DNA of 64,000 nt from Bacillus cereus ATCC 14579 (GCF_000007825.1 NC_004722.1:3202501-3266500); one strand, 5' to 3'. Shown: positions 18,402 to 27,441, counted from the first letter of the stretch. Made by a program: numbers and translations. Notes: generated from the sequence alone by a model not told the origin.

Positions 18402-19430
18402 CTAACATAATCGAGGTAATTCTGCCCCATATAATAACTCAATGAGTTTCAATTCACCTGATTTTGCTTCCATGAGCACTTGTCTTTCTTTTGTTTGATT
18501 AACTTTACCAATTACCGCAGCTTCTTTACCATATTTAGTATTTTTTAATACCCTCACGACTTCCTCACTTACCTCTGGAGAGACAAACATACAAACATTG
18601 CCCTCATTAGCTAGATACATTGGATTAACACCTAACATGTCGGCAGCCATAATAGTTTCTGCTAACATAGGAATATCTCTTTCTTGTATTTTTATTCCAG
18701 TATTAATTGTTTCTGAGACTTCATTTAAAACTGTACCTAGCCCGCCTCTTGTAATATCTCGCATACAATGTATAGAATCACCAAAAAGATTTTTCAACTC
18801 TGATATCATATGATTTAATGGTGCACAATCACTATTTATTCTCTGTTCAAACCCTAATCCTTCTCTGATAGAAAGGATATGTATACTATGGTTTCCTAGT
18901 TGTCCTGTTATAATGATATCGTCACCTTCTTGAATAGAGTTTACCGAAAACGGTGATACATCTCCTTCAAAAACTCCTATTCCAGTTGTATTAATAAAGA
19001 TTTTTTCTACTTCACCTTTTTTAACAACTTTTGTATCACCAGCAACAATATACACTCCAGCTTCTTTCGCGGTCTCTCTTATAGAATCTAATATTTCTTC
19101 CAAATCTTTAATTGGAAAACCCTCTTCTAGTACTAATGCCAATGATAGATAAAGTGGTTTTGCACCACTAACCGCTAAATCATTAACCGTTCCACAAACT
19201 GCTACTTTACCTATATTCCCTTCACCAAAAAAGATAGGATCAATAACAAAAGAGTCTGTTGTCATCGCCAATCTTCTACTACTTACCTCAAGAATGGCAC
19301 TATCCTCCATTTTTCCAAGGTGAACATCTTCTAGTTTTGCAGTAATAATTGAACTAATTAAATCCTGACTCAATAGTCCTCCTGTTCCATGGTCTAAAAT
19401 TATATTTTCTAAATCTTTAGTTAATTTCAT
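18402..19430 (-). CDS. hypE: HypE thiocarboxamide dehydratase
   Basis: 342 residues of the PurM/HypE fold: ILDHGTGGLLSQDLI at the N-terminus, MTTDSFVIDPIFFGEGNIGK, CGTVNDLAVSGAKP, the Gly-rich MRDITRGGLGTVLNE, and the essential C-terminal PRLC whose Cys carries the thiocarboxamide/thiocyanate. HypE turns the carboxamide from HypF into the cyanide ligand of [NiFe] hydrogenase. No hypA-D or hydrogenase gene lies in the window. hypF starts 10 bases downstream (coupled). Ribosome site AAAGGAG lies nine bases before the ATG. Confidence 0.9.
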   Translation of the reverse strand: MKLTKDLENIILDHGTGGLLSQDLISSIITAKLEDVHLGKMEDSAILEVSSRRLAMTTDSFVIDPIFFGEGNIGKVAVCGTVNDLAVSGAKPLYLSLALVLEEGFPIKDLEEILDSIRETAKEAGVYIVAGDTKVVKKGEVEKIFINTTGIGVFEGDVSPFSVNSIQEGDDIIITGQLGNHSIHILSIREGLGFEQRINSDCAPLNHMISELKNLFGDSIHCMRDITRGGLGTVLNEVSETINTGIKIQERDIPMLAETIMAADMLGVNPMYLANEGNVCMFVSPEVSEEVVRVLKNTKYGKEAAVIGKVNQTKERQVLMEAKSGELKLIELLYGAELPRLC

Positions 19431-19467
19431 TTATTAAAACTCCTTTTCATTTTTATTTTTGAAAAAT

Positions 19468-19499
19468 AATATCACTTGCTACATAGAACAAGTGATATT
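19468..19499 (-). terminator. Terminator between the hydrolase gene and hypE
   Basis: A perfect 11-bp stem, AATATCACTTG with its complement, followed by ATTTTTC on the minus strand. It suggests that hypE-hypF is transcribed separately from the hydrolase upstream. Confidence 0.75.
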
Positions 19500-19512
19500 A
19501 CAACGTATTTAC

Positions 19513-20094
19513 TTACGGAATTGCAACTCCATCAAAAGAAATATCTTCATTTTTAGAAATTGAATTGCAGATTTCCTCGATACTCATAATCTTTGCACAA
19601 TATGAACCTAACCATTTTAAAGCTCGTTCCTTATCTTCAGCCTTCGCTGAAACAACTGCATCTTCTGGTACGATTACATTATAACCACGGAAAAATCCAT
19701 CCGCTGCAGTTGTTTGGACACAAATTTGAGTTTGCATACCCGTAATAATAATTGTATCTACTCCTAATTTTTTTAAGGTTTCATCAAGATTTGTCTCAAA
19801 AAAGCCACTATCCTTATTTTTCTCCATAATAATATCTTTTTCATGAAGAAACTCAGGTAAGATTTCTGCACCTTTAGATCCCTTTGTGACTGGTAAAAAA
19901 TCACCATATCGTTCAGCTTTCGGATCATCTTCTAAGTTAATTAACTGCAGGTGAATAATAGAAACATCATTTTCTCTCATAGTATCTAAGAAAGACACCA
20001 TTTTAGGCGTAAACGCCTCCACAGCTGCAATTCTATCCTCATTTTTATTAACCAAATCGTACTGTAAATCATTTGTGAGCACTGCATATTTCAT
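19513..20094 (-). CDS. Isochorismatase-fold cysteine hydrolase
   Basis: 193 residues with the family triad: Asp in VLTNDLQYDL (about residue 9), Lys in IIMEKNKDSGFF (about 92), and the nucleophile Cys in TGMQTQICVQTTAADGFFRGY (about 126). Members hydrolyse nicotinamide, N-carbamoyl compounds, ureidoacrylate or isochorismate; the substrate cannot be chosen here. It lies between hypEF and an Lrp/AsnC regulator with an amino acid permease, so an amide or amino acid derivative is a reasonable guess. Confidence 0.85.
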   Translation of the reverse strand: MKYAVLTNDLQYDLVNKNEDRIAAVEAFTPKMVSFLDTMRENDVSIIHLQLINLEDDPKAERYGDFLPVTKGSKGAEILPEFLHEKDIIMEKNKDSGFFETNLDETLKKLGVDTIIITGMQTQICVQTTAADGFFRGYNVIVPEDAVVSAKAEDKERALKWLGSYCAKIMSIEEICNSISKNEDISFDGVAIP

Positions 20095-20217
20095 AATAAT
20101 CCTACCTCCAATTAACTAAGAATTTAATTTTTCTAAAATACAATGTTCATTATTCCATCAGTAGTAAGAATATGTAAAATATTATTTTTTATCTAAATTT
20201 TCTAAATAATTTTCTGA

Positions 20218-20262
20218 AAATTAATACCTAATAGGACTCTATTTCCTATTAGGTATTAATTT
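20218..20262 (-). terminator. Long hairpin after the Lrp-family gene
   Basis: A perfect 18-bp inverted repeat, AAATTAATACCTAATAGG with its complement around a 9-base loop, followed by a short T stretch on the minus strand. It is a probable terminator, although a regulator site before the hydrolase gene is possible. Confidence 0.65.
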
Positions 20263-20297
20263 AACGCTTTTTATTTTGAATAATCACTCATATGTAA

Positions 20298-20738
20298 TTA
20301 AAGTTTTTCACTCTCTGTAAAAAATGATTTATGTTCTACTGGAGAAGAAAGCACTATTAAGGTTGTAGGCTTTCCATACTCTAAGCACAAATTAATATAG
20401 TCTTCGAGTGTATGTACAGATTCCGTGACTACCTTTGTTAGATAACTATACATACCGGCAATCCGGTGACATTCAACCACATCTGAATGTTCCATTGCAA
20501 ACTTTTTATATTTATTGCAATCCCTTGGTTCCATCAAAACAAACGCAGTAATATGTTTTTTTAATTCTTTCGGATTAACAATCGTGCGATAACTTATAAT
20601 TACCTCTTGTTCTTCTAGTCTTCTAACTCGCTCTGTAACAGAAGGAGAACTCAAACCTACCAGTTTTCCTATTTCAACCATACTTAAACGTGCATTTTCC
20701 TGAAGATGAGAAAGAATCTTTAAATCTGTATCATCCAT
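20298..20738 (-). CDS. Lrp/AsnC family transcriptional regulator
   Basis: 146 residues. The N-terminal helix-turn-helix (DDTDLKILSHLQENARLSMVEIGKLVGLSSPSVTERVRRLE) is canonical for Lrp/AsnC, and a RAM ligand-binding domain follows (ECHRIAGMYSYLTKVVTE). It is divergent from the APC permease across a 150-bp A+T-rich region. It probably controls that permease, and perhaps the hydrolase, in response to an amino acid. Confidence 0.9.
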   Translation of the reverse strand: MDDTDLKILSHLQENARLSMVEIGKLVGLSSPSVTERVRRLEEQEVIISYRTIVNPKELKKHITAFVLMEPRDCNKYKKFAMEHSDVVECHRIAGMYSYLTKVVTESVHTLEDYINLCLEYGKPTTLIVLSSPVEHKSFFTESEKL

Positions 20739-20888
20739 TGCTTGGCCTCCCCTTGATTAATTAAGAAAACACTTAATAATTCTTAAATTCTTTAAGAAAA
20801 TTATAATTAATACATAAATTATAGCATGTTATCTTTTTTTTAAACTTTATATAATTAATATCAATTAACGAAAGAGAGGCTGAGAATC
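20739..20888. promoter_or_regulatory. Divergent regulator/permease intergenic region
   Basis: 150 bp of A+T-rich DNA between the Lrp-family gene and the permease. It contains imperfect TTAATTAATTAAGAAAA-like repeats near 20752-20800, which are candidate Lrp-type sites. No single operator can be defined from sequence alone. Confidence 0.35.
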
Positions 20889-22184
20889 TTGACACAACAA
20901 TCATTGAAACGTTCAATTACTTGGGTACAGGGGACCGCATTAACCATCGGAGCTGTGTTAGGTTGTGGAATCCTTATTTTACCTTCAATTACTGCAAATA
21001 GCGCTGGACCAGCTTCAATTTTATCTTGGGTTATCATGTCTATATTAGCTTTTCCTATTGTAGCGACTCTAGCGCGTCTTGCTAAAATGATTCCCAGTGC
21101 TGGAGGAATTACAGCTTATGTTCAAATGGCATTTAATGCAAATACAAGTGCCATCCTAGGCTGGATTATGTTAGGTTCTATTCCTATTGGAGTACCTATT
21201 ATTGCTTTAACAGGTGCCCATTATATTGGATATGTTTTTCCAATAAGCAATCTTAGTGTTATAGGAATTGCAGCATTAATTTTAATTACCTCTTTACTCT
21301 TACATATAAAAGGGATCGAGCTATCATCAAAAGTTAGTGTGTTTGTAATTTGTATTATTTCACTTTTAATAGTTGTCGCTGTTATCGTTTCTATACCATA
21401 TGTAAAATTAAGTTCTTTTACACCATTTGTACCAAACGGGTGGTCTTCTGTTGGCGCTTCTTCTGTAATTATCTTTTTCTCATTTGTAGGGTGGGAAATG
21501 ATAACCCCATTAGCTGAAGAATTTAAAAGGCCCGCTAAGGATATTTCGATTAGTTTATTTTTAGGAGCAATTTGTATCTCCATTATGTACATTGCAATAT
21601 CTTTTGTAACAATAGGGACCCACTCATATGGTGATAAGGATCAGATAGCTTCCCTTAGTATTCTAATATCAAAAGGATTAGGACCGATAGGTACATATAT
21701 AACAACTATTTTAGCAATTTTCATTTCGTTTAGTGCTGTACATGCTAACATTGCAGGTTTTTCAAGAATGATTTACGCTCAAGCTAGAGAAGGACATTTC
21801 CCTTCCTTCTTTGCTAAGTTACACTCTCAATTTCAAACTCCAACTAGGGTATTACTAGTTCTAGGAGGCATTTTTAGTTGTATTTTAATTTTTTACGGTA
21901 TGGCACGACCAAATTTAGAAATGCTTCTTAAAGGTCCTAGTGTAATATTTATTACTTCATATATTTTTACAATGCTAGCTGCTCTTAAATTATTAAAAGT
22001 GCGTGATATAGGTTGGTGGATGGCCTTCCTATCTCTAATTATATGTATTATTGTATACTCATTTAGTGGTTGGGCTATTTTCTATCCAGTTATCTTATCA
22101 GTTATTGGTTGGATTTATATAGTTATGAATAAGAAGTATAGTACTATAACCAATCATTCAATAAATACATCAAATGAAAATTAG
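20889..22184 (+). CDS. APC family amino acid permease
   Basis: 431 residues with about 12 membrane helices. It begins SITWVQGTALTIGAVLGCGILILPS, the APC helix-1 signature with its unwound Gly motif. SFVGWEMITPLAEEFKRPAKDI in the helix 6-7 region is typical of the YjeH-like group. The start is a TTG with GAGAGG nine bases upstream. Divergent from an Lrp/AsnC regulator; the amino acid carried is unknown. Confidence 0.87.
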   Translation: MTQQSLKRSITWVQGTALTIGAVLGCGILILPSITANSAGPASILSWVIMSILAFPIVATLARLAKMIPSAGGITAYVQMAFNANTSAILGWIMLGSIPIGVPIIALTGAHYIGYVFPISNLSVIGIAALILITSLLLHIKGIELSSKVSVFVICIISLLIVVAVIVSIPYVKLSSFTPFVPNGWSSVGASSVIIFFSFVGWEMITPLAEEFKRPAKDISISLFLGAICISIMYIAISFVTIGTHSYGDKDQIASLSILISKGLGPIGTYITTILAIFISFSAVHANIAGFSRMIYAQAREGHFPSFFAKLHSQFQTPTRVLLVLGGIFSCILIFYGMARPNLEMLLKGPSVIFITSYIFTMLAALKLLKVRDIGWWMAFLSLIICIIVYSFSGWAIFYPVILSVIGWIYIVMNKKYSTITNHSINTSNEN

Positions 22185-22340
22185 GTTCTACTCCTATAAA
22201 CTAATACCACAACTTATATACTGTTATTAACACTATCCAAGTTGGAAGAAGTACAGTTTCAGCTGACTTATAACTAGGTCAAAGTAATTTAATAAAATAT
22301 GAATGATTAATAGAATTTATTTTTCAACTTTCAAATAACA

Positions 22341-22388
22341 ACCCTTTTTTATAACGTATCTCTGCAAAGAAATGTTATAAAAAAGGGT
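22341..22388 (+). terminator. 15-bp inverted repeat, possible permease terminator
   Basis: ACCCTTTTTTATAAC and its perfect complement, about 150 bp past the permease stop. No T run follows on the + strand. Confidence 0.45.
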
Positions 22389-22419
22389 GATTGATTATGT
22401 GCAGACCCTCTTTCACCTT

Positions 22420-22503
22420 ACTTCACATATACATAAGCTTCATTTGCAATTACAAAGTAGGTTTTATCCTTATTGTTGTGTATTTTAACAGTATAAATAT
22501 AGG
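22420..22503 (-). pseudogene. Short 3' coding remnant
   Basis: A minus-strand frame reads RTYIYTVKIHNNKDKTYFVI, then ends ANEAYVYVK before a stop. It looks like the end of a small secreted protein. No start is present and the family is not recognised. The stretch 22185-23048 holds only such remnants and a hairpin. Confidence 0.3.
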
Positions 22504-22596
22504 TTCTCGTGCAGCTTTTTTAAACTATAATAAACTCCGAAAAACCAACTAAGGAGCATAATAGATAAGATATGTTAAAGAAAAGTAGTTTGAAAA

Positions 22597-22682
22597 AGAT
22601 AATATGTCTGAAATTCTAAAGGAACGTGGTATTCCAATTTATCCAACAATCATTATGCACTAAGTTCGTAAATATGAAAATT
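22597..22682 (+). mobile_element. IS6-family transposase remnant
   Basis: A + strand frame reads DNMSEILKERGIPIYPTIIM, then H, a stop and VRKYEN. This resembles the IS6/IS240 N-terminal segment with the pattern (N)LSYRxxxExLxERGIxxxxTTIMRWVxxYG. About 28 codons survive with an internal stop. The call is made from motif memory. Confidence 0.45.
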
Positions 22683-22856
22683 TTATCCGTTACTTTTGAA
22701 AAACAACAAAGCAAAAATACCTTTTTATCTTTATACTCAACATATTCTTTCCCCTCCACTACCGCTACCACTGCAAATTCATCATTTAAAACCAATGAAC
22801 CCACATGTTTGCATTAACCACTCCACCTATAGTGATATATTTTATGCTACCTAGCC

Positions 22857-23036
22857 TTATCTCCCCTTCATAACTTCTTTTTCAAGTTGATTCCTACATG
22901 TAAACATCGCAATAATCTTTGTGCGATTTTTTTCATCAGGTTCTAATTGTTCAATGCTTACGTCACAACGAATGGTTACTATTAATTGGTGACTTTCTAT
23001 TAAATGAAAATCGCCTCTTATAGAGCGCAGTTTTAC
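22857..23036 (-). pseudogene. C-terminal remnant of an unknown protein
   Basis: An open frame without a start codon, just after the DUF4303 gene on the same strand, reads GDFHLIESHQLIVTIRCDVS and ends LEKEVMKGR. It may be the lost tail of a toxin-immunity neighbour of DUF4303. Confidence 0.35.
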
Positions 23037-23048
23037 TTATGTTCATTC

Positions 23049-23558
23049 TTATGCAAATTCTGAAGCATATTCTTCGTATGTCTTGAATGTATTAAGCAAT
23101 CGAGCTGATTCAATCATGATTTCGTTCGATGAATCAGTTACACAAATGACAATAAATCGATTATCATCTCTATCTCCAAACAACCCTTCTGATTCAAGTT
23201 CCATTAACACATTTAACGTTTCTTTCAACAGTGTATGTACTCGTATGTTAAAGTCATCTTCGACGATATTATGATATTTCTTAATAATTTTGTTCACTTC
23301 ATCAAACGTTCCAAAATCGTTCCATTCGCTCCACTCAACAGCTCCGTATCTATAATAATTGTATAAAGGGTCCGATTTATTAACTTTGATTAGTCTTTCT
23401 TTATTTGCCACTGGTCCAATGCTATTGACACAATCGTCTGTTAATATGGAGTACCCGTATATTGTGTCAACACCGCATCTTGTTAAAAGTTCGTTATAAT
23501 GACAACGAATTGCATTTTTCAATTCAACATAAAAACTTTTTTGCAGCTGCATTTTCAT
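23049..23558 (-). CDS. DUF4303 domain-containing protein
   Basis: 169 residues from the ATG at 23558 (MKMQLQKSFYVELKNAI), with GGAGGAAAT before it. The family pattern is seen in YGYSILTDDCVNSIGPVANKE and YNYYRYGAVEWSEW. DUF4303 proteins are often found in immunity gene clusters, but their role is not established. It is bordered downstream by a coding remnant. Confidence 0.75.
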   Translation of the reverse strand: MKMQLQKSFYVELKNAIRCHYNELLTRCGVDTIYGYSILTDDCVNSIGPVANKERLIKVNKSDPLYNYYRYGAVEWSEWNDFGTFDEVNKIIKKYHNIVEDDFNIRVHTLLKETLNVLMELESEGLFGDRDDNRFIVICVTDSSNEIMIESARLLNTFKTYEEYASEFA

Positions 23559-23650
23559 CGTATTTCCTCCATTTTTTTTGTAGCGACCTGTTGTTACATA
23601 TTTCAATCTTAATATTAAAATCAACATTAAACGTTTACTGAGCCAAAATA

Positions 23651-23686
23651 AGAAAAACCGAAACTAAAAATCATTTCGGTTTTTCT
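23651..23686 (-). terminator. Terminator after the DUF1015 gene
   Basis: A 13-bp stem, AGAAAAACCGAAA with its complement. The 5' A run supplies the T run for minus-strand transcripts. Confidence 0.85.
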
Positions 23687-23702
23687 AACTAAAGAAGTCT
23701 AT

Positions 23703-24952
23703 TTATTTTAAAGAATGAACAAACAACCCACTACGCAGTTTCGGTTCAAACCACGTTGATTTCGGCGGCATGACTTCTCCGGCATCTGCGATTGCTAATA
23801 AATCTTCCATAGATGTCGGATATAATGCGAATGCTGCTTTGTATTCGCCGCTGTTCACAAGGCGTTCTAGTTCTTCTAATCCGCGGATTCCTCCGACAAA
23901 ATCGATACGTGAATCAGAACGCGGATCATGTATTTCAAGCACTTGGCTTAATAAATGATCTTGCAGGATAGATACATCTAAACCTCTAACAAGATCATTC
24001 GCATCAAACGTTTCCTCTTTCACTGTGAGCTTATACCACTTCTCATTTACATACATACCAAATGATTTGGGCTCATTTGGTTTATACGGAGAAACAGTTG
24101 CTTCTTCTACATAAAAGTACTGCGTAATTTGATTTAAAAACTGTTCCTCTGATAAGCCATTTAAATCTTTCACAACTCGGTTATAGTCCCAAATCGATAA
24201 TTCATCATGAGCTCGAATTCAACCGATAAGAAGAAATTAAATTCCTCTTCTCCTGTGTAATTTGGATATTGTTCTCTTCGCATAAGTCCTACTTTTGCAG
24301 CTGATGCAGAACGGTGATGCCCATCTGCAATATAAAGATTAGGAATATCTTCAAATGCGTTTACTAAAGTCGTAATTACATCTTCATCTGCAATCTTCCA
24401 CGCAACATGCTTAACACCGTCTTCTGCTGTAAATGTATAAATTGGCGCATGCTCTTCTTTCCAGCTTCTAATTAAATGCTTTACTTCATCTTTTGTACGG
24501 TACGTTAAAAAAATCGGACCTGTATTTGCGTCACACACATCTACGTGGCGAATACGATCTAGCTCTTTTTCATGACGTGTTCTTTCATGTTTTTTAATTG
24601 TATCATCTTCATACTCATCAATAGATGTACAAACGACAAGGCCTGACTGCGTTCTTCCTTGCATCGTCAGTTCATAAATATATAGCGCTGGCTCTTCATC
24701 TTGTATGAACACTTCTTCTCGTATAAATTGCTTTAAATTGTCTCCCGCTTTTTCATACACGCGATCATCATACGGTGACAGTTCAGGATCTAAATCAATT
24801 TCTGCTTTATCAACATGCAAGAAAGAATATGGATTCCCTTTTACAACTTCCCTTGCCTCTTCACTATTTAATACGTCATACGGTAAAGCTGCCACTTGTG
24901 CCGCTTTTTCCTCTACTGGACGAATGGCCCGAAACGGTCGTATTTTTGCCAC
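23703..24952 (-). pseudogene. DUF1015 family protein, frameshifted
   Basis: Two frames together give a DUF1015 protein of about 415 residues. The 5' part, from the GTG at 24952 (AKIRPFRAIRP, LPYDVLNSEEARE, LYIADGHHRSASA), runs to FNFFLSVEF near 24215. The 3' part continues in another frame from AHDELSIWDYNRVVKDLNG to the end at 23703. One base is missing or two are extra between them, near 24205-24220, by the segment GAATTCGAGCTC. The gene sits directly after serA on the same strand, as in the serA-linked DUF1015 genes of Bacillus. Function is unknown; this copy is broken unless the frameshift is a sequence error. Confidence 0.8.
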
Positions 24953-24965
24953 ATTCCTCTCTCCT

Positions 24966-26138
24966 TTACACAATCATTCGAACGGCTACAACACCTGTAA
25001 TTTTGCTTATATTTTCTACAATATTCTCTTTTATTATATCATCAATTCCGTTATCGATATCAATCATTGTGTATGCCCAAGAATGTTTACTACGATTAGT
25101 CATATCGGCAATATTAATATGATGTTCCGCTAAGCATCCTGTAATTTGCCCTACCATATTCGGGACGTTTTGATGCATAATTGTAATGCGTTTCTTTCCG
25201 ATATACGGCAGCTCAACATTTGGATAGTTGACTGAATTACGTATATTTCCTGTCTCTAAATATTCACGTAATTGACGTGCTGCCATTACTGCACAATTTT
25301 CTTCTGATTCAGACGTAGATGCACCAAGGTGAGGCGTCGCTGTTACATTTTTCATCTTTATTACATTTTCATTCGGGAAGTCCGTTACGTAATGTGTAAT
25401 AATATCTTCTTCTAATGCTTTTTGAAGAACCTTTTCATCTACAAGTTCTCCTCTAGAGAAATTAAATAGACGCATCCCTCTTTTCATCTTCTCTACAGCG
25501 TGTTCCCCAATAATCCCCTTCGTTTGATTCGTAAGAGGAATATGCAATGTAATATAATCACATGTTGCAAAAATTTCATCAAGGCTAAATGCTCTTTGCA
25601 CATGTGTAGAAAGACGCCAAGCTGTTTCAACTGAAATGTAAGGGTCATATCCGATAACATCCATCCCTAACGCTAACGCATCGTTCGCAACTAAAGCACC
25701 GATTGCGCCAAGTCCGATAACACCTAGACGTTTCCCTGCAATTTCTGATCCAACAAATTGTTTTTTTCCTGATTCAACAAGCTGTGGTACTTCTTCACCC
25801 TCTAAGTTTTTCGTCCAACTTACACCATTAATAATGTTACGTGAAGACATAATAAGACTGGCAATAATGAGTTCCTTTACAGCGTTTGCATTTGCCCCCG
25901 GCGTGTTAAATACTACAATTCCTTTTTCTGTACATCGCTCGACAGGAATATTATTTACACCAGCGCCAGCTCTTGCAATCGCCTTTAAGTCTTTTGAAAA
26001 CTCTTCTTGATGTAAAGAGTAGCTACGAAGCAAAATTCCATCTGGATGATTGATTCTATCTCCTACTTCATAACGTTCTTCAGTAAAAACTTGCAAACCT
26101 TTTTCTGCAATTTGATTTAACGTTTGAACACGAAACAT
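24966..26138 (-). CDS. serA: Phosphoglycerate dehydrogenase SerA
   Basis: 390 residues. The substrate-binding domain includes RAGAGVNNIPVERCTEKGI and NTPGANANAVKEL. The Rossmann motif is LGVIGLGAIGALVANDA, followed by YDPYIS. The catalytic Arg, Glu and His regions are FNFSRGELVDE and TPHLGASTSESEENCA. A C-terminal ACT domain (ITIMHQNVPNMVGQITGCLAEH) is present. This is the short type without an extra allosteric domain. It catalyses the first step of serine synthesis and follows serC by 12 bp. Confidence 0.9.
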   Translation of the reverse strand: MFRVQTLNQIAEKGLQVFTEERYEVGDRINHPDGILLRSYSLHQEEFSKDLKAIARAGAGVNNIPVERCTEKGIVVFNTPGANANAVKELIIASLIMSSRNIINGVSWTKNLEGEEVPQLVESGKKQFVGSEIAGKRLGVIGLGAIGALVANDALALGMDVIGYDPYISVETAWRLSTHVQRAFSLDEIFATCDYITLHIPLTNQTKGIIGEHAVEKMKRGMRLFNFSRGELVDEKVLQKALEEDIITHYVTDFPNENVIKMKNVTATPHLGASTSESEENCAVMAARQLREYLETGNIRNSVNYPNVELPYIGKKRITIMHQNVPNMVGQITGCLAEHHINIADMTNRSKHSWAYTMIDIDNGIDDIIKENIVENISKITGVVAVRMIV

Positions 26139-26150
26139 ATCCCCATCTCC

Positions 26151-27233
26151 CTATCTATTCTCAAGCTCAAATTCCTTCATATAATTTACTAATTGCTGTA
26201 CGCCTTGTACTGGCATCGCATTGTAAATACTAGCGCGCATACCACCGACTGATCGATGCCCTTTTAACGTAACAAGTCCTCGTTCTTTCGCTTTTTGTAA
26301 AAACTCACTGTTCAGCTCTTCTGACGGTGTTGTAAACGGAATGTTCATAAGTGATCGATACGTAGGATCAACTGGTGAAGTAAACAATTTTGATTCATCT
26401 AAGAAATTATAAAGAAGTGAAGATTTCATTCTATTTTGTTCTTCAATCGCAGATACTCCGCCTTGCTCTTTCAACCACTCTAGTACAAGTTTCGTTACGT
26501 AAATACTAAAGGACGGCGGTGTATTATATAAGGAGTTATTTTTACTGTAAGTTTCATAATTTAACATTGTCGGACAAGAGCGATCTGCTTCCCCAATTAA
26601 ATCTCTTTTTATAATAGCAATCGTTAAGCCCGCAGGTCCTAAATTCTTTTGCGCCCCCGCATATATAAGACCAAACTTCGAAACATCATATCGCTCTGAT
26701 AAAATATTTGAGGACATATCCGCAACGAGCGGCACTTTTTCTACATGTGGAATGTCCACATATTTTGTCCCCTCAATTGTATTATTCGTTGTAATATGTA
26801 CATAATCTAGTTTTTCATCACTTAATAAACCGTCCAGTTTAGGAATCGTAGTAAACTTCTCTTGCTCGGAAGAAGCAATCACTTGTACTTCCCCAACTTT
26901 TTCGGCTTCTTGCAATGCCTTTTTAGACCATGAGCCAGTTAGTACGTATCCAGCTTTTTTATACGTATTCATTAAGTTCAACGGTATCATAGAGAATTGT
27001 AATGACGCACCGCCTTGTAAAAATAAAACTTCATACTCATCAGGGATGCTCATTAATTCACGAAGTAAGTTACTCGCTTCCTCTATAATACTTTGAAAAT
27101 AAGAAGATCGATGACTCATTTCCATAATAGACATGCCTGTCCCGTTATAATTTAATAGCTCCTTTTGCACTTTCTCTAAAACTGGCAAAGGGAGTATTGA
27201 TGGTCCTGCTGAAAAATTATAGACTCTCTCCAT
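26151..27233 (-). CDS. serC: Phosphoserine aminotransferase SerC
   Basis: 360 residues, a class V aminotransferase. It begins MERVYNFSAGPSILPLPVLEK. The PLP Lys is in LIYAGAQKNLGPAGL, with the family marks GTGMSIMEMSHRS and FLQGGASLQFSMIPLN. The ATG at 27233 was chosen because family members begin there; GGGAGG lies 11 bases upstream. A much longer in-frame extension upstream is not credible. It makes phosphoserine from SerA's product and heads the serC-serA operon. Confidence 0.92.
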   Translation of the reverse strand: MERVYNFSAGPSILPLPVLEKVQKELLNYNGTGMSIMEMSHRSSYFQSIIEEASNLLRELMSIPDEYEVLFLQGGASLQFSMIPLNLMNTYKKAGYVLTGSWSKKALQEAEKVGEVQVIASSEQEKFTTIPKLDGLLSDEKLDYVHITTNNTIEGTKYVDIPHVEKVPLVADMSSNILSERYDVSKFGLIYAGAQKNLGPAGLTIAIIKRDLIGEADRSCPTMLNYETYSKNNSLYNTPPSFSIYVTKLVLEWLKEQGGVSAIEEQNRMKSSLLYNFLDESKLFTSPVDPTYRSLMNIPFTTPSEELNSEFLQKAKERGLVTLKGHRSVGGMRASIYNAMPVQGVQQLVNYMKEFELENR

Positions 27234-27284
27234 TACCCTCATAACCTCCCTATTTCTCATCGGATTATTTTTTAAACTTTCTGA

Positions 27285-27314
27285 ATTATAACCTAAAATA
27301 TAATATGTGGTCAA
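27285..27314 (-). promoter_or_regulatory. Sigma-A promoter of serC-serA
   Basis: On the minus strand TTGACC (27309-27314) is followed 18 bases later by TATAAT (27285-27290). It is about 50 bp upstream of the serC start. An imperfect dyad (GCAAGCGAT/ATCGCGTCTTGC) lies just upstream at 27333-27361 and could be an operator. Confidence 0.7.
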
Positions 27315-27390
27315 TTTGTTTTCTATTATTAGGGCGCAAGACGCGATGGAATCGCTTGCAAGTGCAGACTTTTTTATGGACATATAAAAA

Positions 27391-27420
27391 AGTGTTAAGT
27401 ACATAATCGTACTTAACACT
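27391..27420 (-). terminator. Terminator after the DUF378 gene
   Basis: A perfect 12-bp stem, AGTGTTAAGTAC with its complement and a 6-base loop. The preceding A run gives a T run on the minus strand. Confidence 0.8.
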
Positions 27421-27441
27421 CTAATAATGAAAGAATAATAG

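Noticed and set aside
22616..22817. Two overlapping opposite frames of about 62 codons
   Set aside because: Neither has a ribosome site or known family. The minus frame (LVLNDEFAVVAVVEGKEYVEY) may be a decayed remnant but its borders cannot be set.
24204..24216. Vector polylinker contamination (GAATTCGAGCTC)
   Set aside because: Only 12 bases match and both flanks are continuous coding sequence of one gene, so it is kept only as a point to check.
24705..25133. + strand frames of 115-142 codons opposite DUF1015 and serA
   Set aside because: Both opposite-strand genes are well supported and the frames lack starts with ribosome sites.
27243..27440. T-box or other riboswitch upstream of serC
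   Set aside because: The -10 box lies about 50 bp from the start, leaving no room for a riboswitch, and no T-box consensus was seen.
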